A stretch of DNA of 64,000 bases from Heliocidaris tuberculata (Eukaryota; Echinodermata; Echinoidea; Camarodonta; Echinometridae), in contig CM046842.1 of assembly GCA_025618425.1 (NCBI GenBank), positions 36,640,951 through 36,704,950 on the forward strand, written 5' to 3'. Of this stretch, positions 35,035-46,361 are shown piece after piece; positions within the stretch are counted from its first letter, which is position 1, and every line of letters starts with the position of its first letter. The notes beneath the pieces were generated by a model. That model had not been told where the DNA came from, ran no database searches, and was given only the letters and a program-made list of their open reading frames with translations. A program made the translations under genes and the position numbers.

Positions 35035-35222
35035 TGTAGAGAGGGAGAGTGAGAAAGAAGGAGAGAGAGAGAGAGAGAGAGAGAGAGGAAGATAGAGAGA
35101 GAAGGACAGAGAGAGAGAGAAGGAGAGAGAGAGATAGGAGAGAGAGAGAAAGAGAGAGAGAGAGCTAGAGAAAGAGGAGGGAGTGATAGGGGAAAGGAGG
35201 AGGGGAGGGGAGGAGAGAGATG
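35035..35222. repeat. GA-rich microsatellite
   Basis: Purine-only tract of GAGAGA, GAAGGA and GGAGGGGAGG words. The serine/leucine-rich - strand frames across it are compositional. Confidence 0.9.
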
Positions 35223-35557
35223 AAATTTTATCCAAAATGTATGACATGTACATGTAAAGTAATCATACAATGTACATGCGCAAAATAGACTTTATCTTAT
35301 CAAATAGCACCACTAGGAAGTGATTTACTATTAAGTTCATATTTTGATGATAGTTATACATGTACATGTAGTCCATTCAAAAAAAGTTTTTATCAGTTGA
35401 TTGATTGATTGACTAAAATAATTTTTTCATTATCAATTTGATTTAAATACCTTAGCTAATATTGTGATAAATATTACATGTACATGTAGTGTAAGGCTCT
35501 GCATGTATGCAGTGATTGATTTTGAATCAATTTAAAGTAATAATTGTTTTAAAAAAT

Positions 35558-35775
35558 AATGGTGACTTCTTGTATAGCGCTCATGTCCGTTACGTCGTGA
35601 CGCTCCTGGCGTTCCAACATTATTACCCCTGTCATAGCTTGGCAGCCAAATATGTAGCGTTCTAGCATATCGGTTTCCCATTTACACCTGTATGGAGAGT
35701 GGCAAATATGGATTAATGTCTTGCCAAAGGACGTTAGTGCCAGGCTGGGAGATCCCTCAACCTAAAGTGGGATAA
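35558..35775. mobile_element. Interspersed repeat fragment related to SINE family 1 body
   Basis: CCCATTTACACCTGTATGGA GAGTGG resembles, in inverse, the CCAGGTGTAAATGGG block of the element at 3265. CTTGCCAAAGGACGTTAGTG also looks repeat-derived. Ends are not defined. Confidence 0.4.
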
Positions 35776-38100
35776 AGTGGGATACAGAAAATAATCAACC
35801 TTGAACCTTGTTTATTTAGAAGAAATATTCTTTACCTTTATTTACATGTAGAAGTTTGCAAAACAAGCATCGAAAATTACTGGAAAAAAAAATCAACTCT
35901 CTGATTATACCATACTTTAGTCATGAAGACTTTCATCTCATTATACTGAGTGAATTCTTCAATTCTTTTCTCCAAATCGATTCACCTCAACCGTTTGACT
36001 CTCAATTCATTCATTTCTCAATCAAGATAGAGGGTATATTGATTCAGCCCCTTCGAGAAAAGTTTCACACCCACAATCTGAATAGTTGCATTAAGGGTGT
36101 AAAGGTGATAGAGCTATTGTGCTCCTTCATGCCCCTTAGTAGCAAAGAGAAGTTGATTTTTTCTATCAAAAATAGACAGACTAAATAGTTATGGAGCTTA
36201 AGCCTTGTAGAGATTTTTTTTTAACCCATAACAGTCCATTGTCAGCTTTTAGTGAAATTTCTGAATTATCTTTTGATCCAGCATGCTATGAATTAGACAG
36301 CATACAAGCATTAGCAGAAAGAGCAAAAATGACAAAAAATTTAAAGTCCTGAACGTGTTGCCTTGATATGGCCCTGTTTGATTTTAGAAAGAATTGGTGC
36401 AGGGATCTCTATATGTGGGACCATACACAACTCTGGGCTGAAATGATGTGCAGAGCTTCGCTCTTCGCTCATTTCCTTCATTCTTATGTAACATAACACA
36501 CAATTTGCTTAAGACATGTTTCTGTATACGTACATCTTTTCAACAGTAAAATACCTATTGTTCTTGAAGTATGCACTTGTTCCCTTTTGTCACCACAGGG
36601 CAGATAATAGAGCTATCACATAGCAGTGCAGCAGGTGGGAAATTGATGTATACAAAGGGTATACATTAAGAAGGAAGATGGGTGATGGGGAGGTTTTGCA
36701 TGGGCTGGTCTGGAGTAGACAAGGTCTGCTTAAAGCTTCCCACTCTTGCTACATGCACATACACAGGTTGACATGTTTGTAAACCTGTAATGTATAATTT
36801 ATATGCAAGCAAGGTGCATTTATAATGTGTATGCATACCTACAAGTACATGTACCATATACAGATGGGAAGAAGGCCGGCCGGCTATACACTTGCATACA
36901 TGTATGTATTGTTAAAACATGTACATGTAGCAAGTGCAGAGAATATTTTGTATACACGTAATTTTTATTGGACAGGATTTTGTAATCATTTCTTATTCAT
37001 TATTGCACTACATGTATATGGAAATATATGTGTGTACATGTACACAAATGTATGTAACAACTTCCTGGCTTCCACTGAGCAGATAGGGTATAATGCATGT
37101 GCAGAATGTGAGAGAGAAAAAAAATGCTTCTTATACATGTAGGATTCAACATCGCTTTTCCCCATCCAAAGGCACAAGCCCTTATTGTGTACATGTATCA
37201 TACTGTATACAATATATGTATCACACCAATTGTGAAATTGGAGTTTTCCCCATAGTTTGCAAACAAGTGTGCAAGCTCTTATAGTCTGACAATAAGAAAT
37301 ACACTGTACAGTACAAGGGAGACAGTTTTCAGTTCATTAAGAAATTCAGATATTTTTAGATACATACAATCTGAATACATGAACATGTACATTTAGAATA
37401 ACATATGTACATGTACATGTATATACATGTATAATTAAAAAGCTTGTATGCAAACATGTACATGTAATACTAGTACTTAATTGTATGCAGTTTGATCCTT
37501 GCCTTTAAATGCTTCATCCTGCAATGCATACATCAAGCTGAATGATAGCAGGGGAAAGGAAAAATTGAATTTGCATCCCATTTCAGGGTGCCTAGTTTAG
37601 GATAGTGTAGCTGTGCATCGTAAAAGTGTAAAGAATGTACTACTTTCTACATACCTGGTATATGTACATACACACTGCACATGTACATGTAGCGCAGCAG
37701 TGAGAAATATCATTCCACTTTGTTTTGTTTTTTGGTTTGGCTTGTTTTCGGGGGGGGGGGGGGGGAGGGTAGCTTGTACACATGCACATCCTACAAAAAA
37801 TAATTGAGGTTATGGATTAAGCTTCACACGATTTGCTGAGAACACAAAAAATGGCATAGGTATCATTTACAATGTACTGTATCCCAGAAGTCATGCCCTT
37901 TTGGCACTGTACAGATTATATTGTCTCCTGTTCATGCTAGAAAGACCTTATTTCTGTACCTTGTCCCTTTAAACATTTTACTTCCTTTTGTACCATACGG
38001 CGCATTTTTACCCGAGAATAAGCGTTGAAAATGTGTTTTGAATGAGAATGGTTATGGTTTTGTCCCTGAATCAGAAATAGGTACTTGCCCCTTCATAGTA
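35776..38100. other. No supported gene
   Basis: A 110-codon frame at 35856-36188 (+) has no recognised domain. The remainder is TACATGTA-rich (for example 36842-36853, 37400-37430) with a G18 run near 37750-37766. No exon could be linked to the adenylate-kinase-like gene. Confidence 0.4.
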
Positions 38101-38745
38101 AAGTTTATCCCCATGGAATATATTTCAAGCCCAATTAACAATGAAACAAGCCCAATTGATAATGAAACAAGCCCAATTAATAAAGAAACAAGCCCAATTG
38201 ATAATGAAACAAGCCCAATTGATAATGAAACAAGCCGCCAATTAACAAGGAAACAAGCCCAATTGATAATGAAACAAGCCCAATTAACAATGAAACAAGC
38301 AGTTTAAAACAAAATGTTATTGCCTAGAAATTCATCTAGGACAAATGTTTTTTTTTTAAATTGGTGGCACAGAAAGGTTTGAATTTCCCCTTAATTCTCA
38401 CCTAGAAATGGAACAGAAAGTTTGGGAATGATTGATGTACATGTATGTATGTCCCCTCTGGCTTCCCTTGTACATGTAGCTACCCTAGTGTTACTTTGTG
38501 AATTTGTTTCCCAATGGAATATGTTTTAAGCCCAATAAACAATGAAACAAGCATTTAAAAACAATTGTTACCTCCTAAAAAGTCATCTAGGACAACTGTT
38601 TGAAAATTTGGTGGCACGGAGGGGGTTAAAGTTTCTTTTGGCTCCTACCTAGAAATGGAACAAAAAGAAAGCAAAGTTTTGGGAATGATTGATGTATATT
38701 CCCCCTGGCTTTCTTTCCACCTACCCTTGTGTTCCTGTGTCTTTA
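38100..38745. repeat. Local segmental duplication (38100-38475 and 38505-38745)
   Basis: GGAATATATTTCAAGCCCAA ... TCATCTAGGACAAATGTTT ... TTTGGGAATGATTGATGTACA in the first half matches GGAATATGTTTTAAGCCCAA ... TCATCTAGGACAACTGTTT ... TTTGGGAATGATTGATGTAT in the second. The 21-mer is amplified only in the first. Confidence 0.75.
38126..38304. repeat. 21-bp tandem repeat CAAGCCCAATTGATAATGAAA (x~8)
   Basis: About eight 20-21-bp units alternate GATAATG, AACAATG and AATAAAG variants, one with an extra CGC. The period is close to three codons times seven, so one frame stays open (ETSPIDN repeats), but there is no flanking coding evidence. Confidence 0.85.
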
Positions 38746-38984
38746 AAACTAATGGCCTTAATGACATGTTAGATGATAAGCTTGAGTTAGACTAAGGCCA
38801 TGAATTATCTAATAGGTGTCTAATGTTCCCCTGGGTCTCTGAATCTAACGGCTCTTACATTAGTATTCATGTGATAGATTAGGCCTCGTTCACATTATGA
38901 TGAGGTAAACCGTCTCAAAGACCCACCGCAGCTGTGAATACTGATGGCAGTTAGGGAGACAAAGAAGTGAGCGAACAAGATAAA

Positions 38985-39600
38985 GAGGGGAATAATAGTA
39001 ATATAATAGTTTCTTATAGTAAATAGTGTATGTATAATACGTGCTGTGATTGGTTAGATTCGCATCATGTGACATGCAAAAATTTTGTTATAGTGCACGA
39101 TTGTGCACTATAACTTTGATTTTTGCACGGGAATCCTGCATTAAATGAATAGGGGATGAGTCATTTGTTTACAATTGCTATAATTCAATTTAAGTTTTTT
39201 GGAGTTCAGAGTATTACACATCATTGGAGAGCTAACATTTGGAGTTCATTTTGTGAGATTTTTAAGCAACTTTTGTAGAGTTAGGAAATCAGCAGTAGAT
39301 CTAGACTATACATTTATAGACCTATAGGGCTCAGACCTAATTCACAATAACAGTTATAGATCTAACAGGGGTCTATTTACTATAACAATTAGTGCATGTT
39401 CTATTTATGCACCATTACTGGACTATATGAACTCCAAATACTAAATTATCCCTCGTGCAGGTCTATTTCACCTCGGCCTGCGACCTCGGTGAAACAAAAC
39501 TGCACTCGGGATAATTTAGTATATGTTGTGCACATTATAATTCAGTATAGTACATAATAGACCATGCACTATTTACATGTATATAATAGCGCATAATAAC
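38985..39600. mobile_element. Interspersed repeat with internal hairpin (copy 1)
   Basis: TAAATAGTGTATGTATAATA, TGCTGTGATTGGTTAGATTC and TTTTGCACGG recur in inverse orientation at 48655-48930. It contains the hairpin TAAATTATCCCTCGTGCAGG (39443) / CTGCACTCGGGATAATTTA (39501) around an inner CACCTCGG/CCTCGGTG pairing. Confidence 0.6.
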
Positions 39601-39726
39601 AAGACCCACCGCAGCAAACTGAGCATACATGTAGTGTGCTTCACTTCTTTTCTGTTTAATATCTTGTAACACACAGAGAAGTGAGTACCTTTGTTGCGTG
39701 CAGCTACATACATGTAGTTTTGCAGG

Positions 39727-40418
39727 GGTCCGCTTGCTATTCATAAGGATCGCTATTCATAAGGATCGCTATTCATAAGGATCGCTATTCATAGAAAATG
39801 GCTATTCATTTAACCCTTTCAAGACAGGAATTATTTAAGGGCTAAATTGATCACATTTTGTTCTTCAAATTGGCAACAATAATATTTTTGTTTTAGTGCT
39901 AACATGGTTCTAATAAGATGTAATGTCTTGAAAATAATATACATGGTTAGGAACTTTGTCGAAAAGTTGAAAAAGTTGCCAATTTGGACAAAAACAATGA
40001 TTTTGAATCTCTTAATGTGTTGCCAATTTAAGGATGTTCAATCTTATTCTCCTTTTTAAAATTCCTGGCATCTAACGCAATATGATCATGCAACAAAAAT
40101 GGACATAGTATGTGCAGAATGTTTTGCTCTTTCTACTCATGCATCTGGTATATTTTTTAAGGCTCTAAATCAAAAGTTATTGCGCCAAACCACAAAATGT
40201 GGTCAATTGTCTTGAAAGGGTTAACACGTGTTATCAGCAGTTATGAATAGTGGTACTTATGAATAGCAAGGTAATTTGTCTATGGTTTGCTTGCTATTTA
40301 GAAGGACCACTATTCATACAAAACCGCTATTCATTTAGTCAAGCATTATGGATAGCGGTCCTTATGAATAAGTGGTCTTTATGAATAGCGGTACTTATGA
40401 CTAGCAAGTTTACCCCAT
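39727..40418 (+). repeat. CTATTCATAAGGATCG repeat element, split by a TTAA MITE
   Basis: GGGTCCGCTTGCTATTCATA AGGATCG begins four direct units. After the inserted MITE (39810-40224) further GAATAGCGGT/CCTTATGAATAG units run to CTAGCAAGTTTACCCC. It is the reverse of the copy at 27072. Confidence 0.65.
39810..40224 (-). mobile_element. TTAA-type MITE (piggyBac-like), copy 8, with verifiable empty site
   Basis: TTAACCCTTTCAAGACAGGA to CTTGAAAGGGTTAA. The flanks GCTATTCAT and CACGTGTTAT join, with a single TTAA, to a sequence found unoccupied at about 27335-27352 (reverse complement GCTATTCATTTAACACGCGT). Confidence 0.9.
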
Positions 40419-40929
40419 TTTGCATCCCTATATTCCAATCATCTACACAATTGCATGGTGCGCTGATTAAAGCTGCCAGAGCTAAAGCTAGGGTAATAAT
40501 ATCCCAAACCCTTTGGATGTACATAGGGACGTTATATCGTACTGTACACATATACATACAAACCAGACACTTTCGTGACATAAAACTTTTGCGAATTGCT
40601 AATGACAGCCAATTTTGCAACAAGAATTGCAATAATTTTATGTTGTTTTTAGTTGTGATTCTATTTTTTTTCACGGAAGGAAACTTTCATAAATCTTGAC
40701 CCCTCGCAAAATTCACAAAAGTTGTATGCATGCAGAAATTTCTGTAATCTGTAATATTCAACATCATACTGTAGTGTTTGCTCATGCAAGAACAGTTTAT
40801 TGTCATTATTATGAAACGGTTTTTATTTTGCCACAGTCATTTATTTAGGCGGTTCGCTGTGTCATTTGTTAAAGAGATTGAGCAACACGTACCCTGATGA
40901 CAATTGCTCTCAATCAATTCATACTGTAA

Positions 40930-41210
40930 GGTACATGTAGTGAAACATTGTGGTGCATAAAGACGCGGGAAAGACACATATGACATAATTATTCAAAATC
41001 AAAAATTTATTCTATACAGGCAGAACCAAAGTATTAGGATGTAGAATTATTATTTACCTCTTTGAACACTTTAAAGCAAAATAATATGAAAACTTTTATT
41101 CGGATTTGTCTGATTCTAGTTTTAGAAGCACAGACAAAACTGGCAATTTTCCTCTATAGATGTGTCTTTCCTGCGTCTTTTTGCACGACAGCGTTTCGCT
41201 AAGATACCTA
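40930..41210. mobile_element. MITE with GTTTCGCTAAGxTACCT terminus, copy 1
   Basis: Internal inverted words CATAAAGACGCGGGAAAGACACA and TGTGTCTTTCCTGCGTCTTT lie near the ends; the right end reads GTTTCGCTAAGATACCTA. A rearranged relative is at 44283-44570. Confidence 0.6.
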
Positions 41211-41315
41211 AACTCCAACCCTGGGACAAGCACTATACCTACATTTGTAGATATAACCCTAACCTTAAAACCCTGTTGCTACCCTAACCTTTATACCTTT
41301 GATGAAATGAACCCA

Positions 41316-41448
41316 GGGGAGCGTTTCATCAAGCGTATTGTCTGTGATTTTTACTGACAAATTTACTCTCAGCCAATCAGATGCAAGGATTTCAATAAAA
41401 CAGTTGTCAGTAAAAATCACTGACTGGCTTGATGAAACGCTCCCCAGA
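41316..41448. mobile_element. Hairpin MITE with GGGGAGCGTTTCATCAAGC termini, copy 1
   Basis: GGGGAGCGTTTCATCAAGCG at the left and CTTGATGAAACGCTCCCC at the right, with inner TGATTTTTACTGACAAA / CAGTAAAAATCACTGAC pairing. Copy 2 is at 47717-47866. Confidence 0.8.
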
Positions 41449-42284
41449 GCAGTTGTCACCAGAGCATATACTGTAAAAGAGGAAATTTTCACACGATTAA
41501 TTTTTCGCACTTGGCCGAGTAAGGTGAATTTAATGCGTTTTTAATTTCGCCGACGCAATAGAGACTCGTGGGCAAAAGTATATACATAAACAAAAATATT
41601 TGCCTGTTTGTATTTCATGCCGCGTGAAATACGCGAAAATTTCCGCACTGCGAAATATTCCACATTTACAGGATGTCAGCTACATGTAGAACACATTTGC
41701 ACTCCCCCATACATGTATGCGATTCATTTACACATCAAAGGATTTTTATTTTGCAGTTGTGGTTTTTTAAGGCGGTTAACCTCTTCATGTGTGAAGTAGG
41801 CCTTATGAAACAGGCGAATGGTCCCCTTGAGGGAATTAGCAACATGAAGTACTACATTGAGTGATTCTCACCAGATCTTTGATGAATTTTCCATGCTGGG
41901 AGTGCAGCAGTGAATACTGATGACACAGATCAATTAAGTGGGCAATAACAAGAATGAGAGGAAAGAGAGAAATAGAAAGTTACTAGGAAAAAGAAAAATA
42001 CTTGTTGAAATAAGAATAACTGAGAGAGAAAGAGGCATGCACGAACAACAAGATATGAAAATTCAGAAGGAAAATCTATCATGAATGTGGACGAAGAAGA
42101 CAGAAGAGTAAAATACGTAATGGAGAGGAAATTAGGCATGACAGGTGGAAGAGAACAGATAAAAGGGTGGGGATGAAGAAAAAGAAAAGGAAGATGTTTT
42201 CTCAATTTTCCATGCTTCAGGATCTGCTGTGAATACTGATGACAGTTTAACAGAGACAAAGAAGTATTAAAGTGAACAAGAATA

Positions 42285-42380
42285 AGAGAGAAATGATAAT
42301 AACTATAGTTTCTTAATATAGCGCATGATACTTATAACAAGTTTCTATGCACTTAGTTTAGTATAACAAAACATTTATAA
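42285..42380 (-). mobile_element. CR1-like LINE 3'-end fragment
   Basis: TAATATAGCGCATGATACTTA TAAC and TTTCTATGCACTTAG match the 3' untranslated end of the full-length LINE at 55430-55490 (TATATAGCGCATTACACATA, TCTCTATGCACTTTAGG). Confidence 0.5.
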
Positions 42381-43144
42381 GTAAGTAAGCTTATAAAACA
42401 ACTGCAATTGTGTGTGTGTGTGTATATATATGTACAATGTACATGTATAACTAATTTCCATAAAATGATTACAATAGTACAAATACATGTACATAGCAAA
42501 GTGATTAATGAAATATAATATTATCTTAGTAAGGATATATGTACAATGTATAAGAATTTACAAAATATATAGAAAGTTGCACTAAAGCATATATAACAAG
42601 AATGAATTTATAGATGACTGAATATAGATGAAGGGATGGAGAAACAAGCACAAGAAAATTGAAGATGAAAAGGAAGATTTAAAAATAAAAATATTTCCTT
42701 TATGCTAATTAATCCGTTGATCACAAAACCCTATAGATACTGCGGCTTGATGCTATGGAGAATGCATGTTTTACCAATATCAAATCATATTCTAAGGTTT
42801 GAAGAGAAAAACATAAAGTGAATAATACAAGAAGGGAGACAGAACTACAGACATAAAAGAAAGAAGTAGGTATATAATGAAAAGATGGAAGAGGATAATT
42901 ATAATGAGGAATAGAAAATGGAAGAAGAAAAAAAGATGTTTTTTAAATTCTTAATAATTTTTTGTGCTTTGGTGATTACAGATGGCACTTAGAGAGACAA
43001 ATTAAGTGATAAATTAGAGAAAGAGGGTAGAGAGAAATAGAGAATAGACGGGAAAACAAAAACAGTAAGACAGAGAGGGTGATGAAAATGAAAAGGATGA
43101 TCTTTCATGATATTTTAAAGACTTGCTTTAGAGAGAAAAACTTA
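42381..43144. other. No gene recognised
   Basis: Purine-rich, AT-rich sequence with GT and TACATGTA words; no exon supported. Confidence 0.45.
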
Positions 43145-43148
43145 TTAA

Positions 43149-43643
43149 AGGAAACCAAAACCCAAGGAGAGAATCAATGTTATTGGAAAGTGAAAATTCA
43201 GAGAATCACTTTACAAAAAGTTTCATTAAAATTGGTTAAAAGATGAGAGAGTTATGGAAGTTTAAAAAGTCTCGTTTTACTTTCTATGGGGATCCTCAAA
43301 TTGGCAAAATTGCTTCAAAATGGCTGATTTTTGTGAACAACTCTCCATTTGTTTTGTACACAGATTTTCAGATTTTCCCCATTATCTCTCAGGGTGCTCC
43401 TTGTCTCCTCCTGAACTCGACATATGTGGTGTAAAATACATTTTCCCATTATATATGTTGAGCTCAGAAGGAGATTAACTGCGCCTTGAAATATAATGGG
43501 GAAATGGGGAAAGTAAAACGAGACTTTTCAGACTTTCCATAACTCTCTCATTATTTAACCAATTTTAATGAAACTTTTTGTAAAGTGCTTCTCTGAATTC
43601 TCACTTTCCAAACATTGATTCTCTCCTTGGGTTTTGGTTTCCT
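43149..43643. mobile_element. Foldback (palindromic) MITE flanked by TTAA, copy 2
   Basis: AGGAAACCAAAACCCAAGGA at the left is mirrored by TCCTTGGGTTTTGGTTTCCT at the right; TTAA is on both sides (43145-43148, 43644-43647). The inner sequence resembles the 580-bp element at 7959 (TTTACTTTCTATGGGGATCC, CCATTTGTTTTGTACACA). The right arm has lost the part matching the GATCC block. Confidence 0.8.
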
Positions 43644-44124
43644 TTAAGTAATGCAAGAGTGAAGAAGTGAAGACAGAACAGAAGAAATAAAACAGACATA
43701 CACTCTACATGTAACATGATATGACTTGATGGATAGGGAAAGAAAGAAGAGGGAATTAGGAAAACAGAAAAATGTCTTGTCAGTCACTCACTGATGACAG
43801 CTACTGAGATGAATTAAGTGAAAAAATAGTAGGGAGAAGAGAAAAGAGAGGAGAAAAGACAAGAAATAAGAGTTTAAAGGATCACGATGAGGTAGAAAAG
43901 GAAAGAAAAGGAAAGAAAAGGGAATGAAAAGAAAAGAAAAAAACCTCGGCAAGGAAGATGTTTTGTCTGTTTCCAAGCTTGGGATGCATTTGGCAGATGT
44001 ACATGTAGGCCAGGAGACAAATGTGGGGATTTTGAACTCTCTATTTGCAATGGATCAAAACCCCGAACTGCTACACTGTGTACATGTGTATAATGTACAT
44101 TTACACTGTACATGTACGTGTGTG

Positions 44125-44160
44125 TGTGTGGGGGGGGGGGGGGGGGGGGGGGTGTACATG
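44125..44160. repeat. (GT)n-G24 tract
   Basis: GTGTGTGTG is followed by an uninterrupted G run of about 24, then TGTACATGTATGTGTG. Confidence 0.9.
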
Positions 44161-44282
44161 TATGTGTGTACATGTAAATTGTAGACTGTGTGACAAAAGT
44201 TGCCATTGGCAGTCCCCTGTTAGTTCCATTGGTCGAACAAAGCTGGTAAAGAGTTCATTAGGTGGAGAGGGAAAAAAGTAGT

Positions 44283-44570
44283 AAGGTAGCTGCTTAAAAG
44301 TGAAACACAATAGCGCATAAAGACACTGGAAAGATGCAACGAGGAAAATTGCTAGTTTTATTCTGTGCTTCTAAAATTAGAATGGGAAAAAAAAAATATT
44401 ATTTTCCTTAAAAGTGTTAATAGAGTTTAAGTACTAATGAGACATCTTAAGATTTTGGTTCTGCCTCGATCTATAGAATAAAATTGTGATTTTTGAATAA
44501 TTTTTTCATATATGCATCTTTAGCACATTTTTACGAGCCATCACGTTTCGCTAAGTTACCTACATGTAAG
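44283..44570. mobile_element. MITE with GTTTCGCTAAGTTACCT terminus, copy 2
   Basis: Starts GTGAAACACAATAGCGCATA AAGACACTGGAAAGATGC and ends CACGTTTCGCTAAGTTACCT. The inner TTTTGGTTCTGCCTCGATCT ATAGAATAAA is the inverse of TTTATTCTATACAGGCAGAA CC in copy 1. Confidence 0.6.
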
Positions 44571-44621
44571 GAGATGGAGAAATAAGAGAGTGTTAAAAGA
44601 GTGAGAAGGAATAAGAACTCT

Positions 44622-44803
44622 AGGGCCCGAATTCACAAAGGATGTTTGGTTTTTTTAAGCACGGAATCTGATTCAAGATCATATACATGTATTTTCTTTG
44701 AGCGCGCACATGGGCAATGTGCGCTTATTTACGCTTATTTTAGTACGCTTATGGAAGTTTAAACCTTGCCCATGGTTTAAACCTCCTTTGTGAATTCAGG
44801 CCT
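44622..44803. mobile_element. Hairpin MITE with GGCCCGAATTCACAAAGGA termini
   Basis: GGGCCCGAATTCACAAAGGA at the left and CTCCTTTGTGAATTCAGGCC at the right. The middle contains repeated CGCTTATTT words. Single copy seen. Confidence 0.7.
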
Positions 44804-44951
44804 AGAAGTAAGAAGACTCTAAGATGAGATGGGGAGAGATAAAAAGACTTCAAGAAAGGAAAGAAAATAATGAAGAAGGAAGAGGAAAATTTGGAACTTC
44901 AAAAGGAGCATCCAACAAAATCTTCAAATCTTCTACCATGTATTCAACCAA

Positions 44952-45030
44952 TTAATCCATTGACTACTGAGTTCTCTCATTCCCATAGGCTTTATACAGG
45001 GACCAGCTGTTCCTATAGGCAAAGGGTTAA
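44952..45030 (-). mobile_element. Short TTAA-flanked MITE abutting a second TTAA element
   Basis: TTAATCCATTGACTACTGAG to CCTATAGGCAAAGGGTTAA. The terminal TTAA (45027-45030) is simultaneously the first base block of the next element. Confidence 0.65.
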
Positions 45031-45252
45031 CCCTTTCAGGACAGGAAATGTTTCAGGGCTAAATAGATCACATTCTGATCTTCAAATTGGCAACAATAAT
45101 ATTTTTCTTTTAGTGCTACATGGTTCTAACAAAATGCAATGTCTTTGAAAACAATATACATCACTAGAAACTTGGTCGAAAAGTTGAAAAAATTGCCAAT
45201 TTTGATAAAAGACAGTGATTTTGAACCTCTCAATGTGTTGCCATTTTAAGGA
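45027..45252 (-). mobile_element. TTAA-type MITE (piggyBac-like), truncated copy
   Basis: TTAACCCTTTCAGGACAGGA through CTCAATGTGTTGCCATTTTA AGGATTA, then abruptly unrelated sequence; the right half is missing. Confidence 0.75.
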
Positions 45253-45334
45253 TTAATATTCAAACATGTTGGAATCTGTATGATCCCTAACTACAACAAC
45301 CAAACCATGCATGAATGCATGACAAATTATGGAA

Positions 45335-45885
45335 TCCACCAGAGCATGACATCATGTGGCATATGTGGGACCATGTGTCATTCTTATCCCACTGGAGATT
45401 ACCAAGCTAAGCAGCATTAGATACACATTCTGGAGTAAGGATTTTATAATTGGATCATTGCTTGTTGAGCGTATGTTTTCAAGATAGAGTCTATCAAGAT
45501 TGCATGTAGTATTAAAGGTATGGGATACAGTGTACATGAACTATGAATCAGTTTGATGTTAGGGTATCCGCAAGAGGAATACATCATTTGGCATATGTGG
45601 GACCATGTATCAGCTCTTATCCCACTGGAGATTACCAAGCTAACATCATAAGATACACATTCTGGAGTAAGGATTTTGTAATTGGATCATTGCTTGTTGA
45701 GCGTATGTTTTCAAGATAGAGTCTATCAAGATTGCATGTACATGTAGTATTAAAGGTACGGTGTACATGAACTATGAAACTCTTTGATGTTAGGGTATGT
45801 GCAAGATGAAGACATCATTTGGCATATGTGGGACCATGTATCAGTCTTATTTCACTGCAGATAACCTACATGTACATGTAGCTAG
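45335..45885. repeat. ~235-bp tandem repeat, about 2.3 copies
   Basis: CATATGTGGGACCATGT occurs at 45360, 45592 and 45824, with GATTACCAAGCTAA, TTCTGGAGTAAGGATTTT and GATCATTGCTTGTTGAGCGT in the first two units. The second unit carries a TACATGTA expansion. Confidence 0.85.
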
Positions 45886-46361
45886 TTTGTGGCAAATTTT
45901 TTCCTTTAATTATTCTTTTAGGGAAAAACTATACTTGGGAGTATATATTAAACAAGAAATTCTAGACATGTGTTAAATTGCACTGCTTTGTCATTTGACC
46001 TCGGTGTCTTTGCTCATGACGCCAATCGCTACATGTGGGCCTATGATAGGGCTACCTGTGTCTATCAGGATTGGTATCAGATTTCTTCACCATGAACCCC
46101 AACAGTGCACTACTCCTCCGATGTATATTGATTGAACTCTATGTTTGGAAACCAGTCTCCCAGGCTCCTCCAATACCATGCTACATTGTACATTTTTTGA
46201 AATATTGATTAGGAATCGGTGGAGCGCTGAACGAAATCATGTCCTCGTCTGTGAAAGCAATTTTCAAGGAAGCGGTCTAGGTCTGTCGAATTACAAATTT
46301 GATTAGAAATTTTACGGGCATTCTCAAAACATACCCAAGTTATACAGCTCTGTAAATACAA

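Noticed and set aside
35856..36188. 110-codon + strand frame
   Set aside because: No domain, no matching splice sites, no repeat relation recognised. A frame of this size is expected by chance in 64 kb of AT-rich DNA. It could be revisited if transcripts exist.
40397..40699. Overlapping ~100-codon frames on both strands
   Set aside because: No conserved domain, and the left edge is inside the CTATTCATAAGG repeat element.
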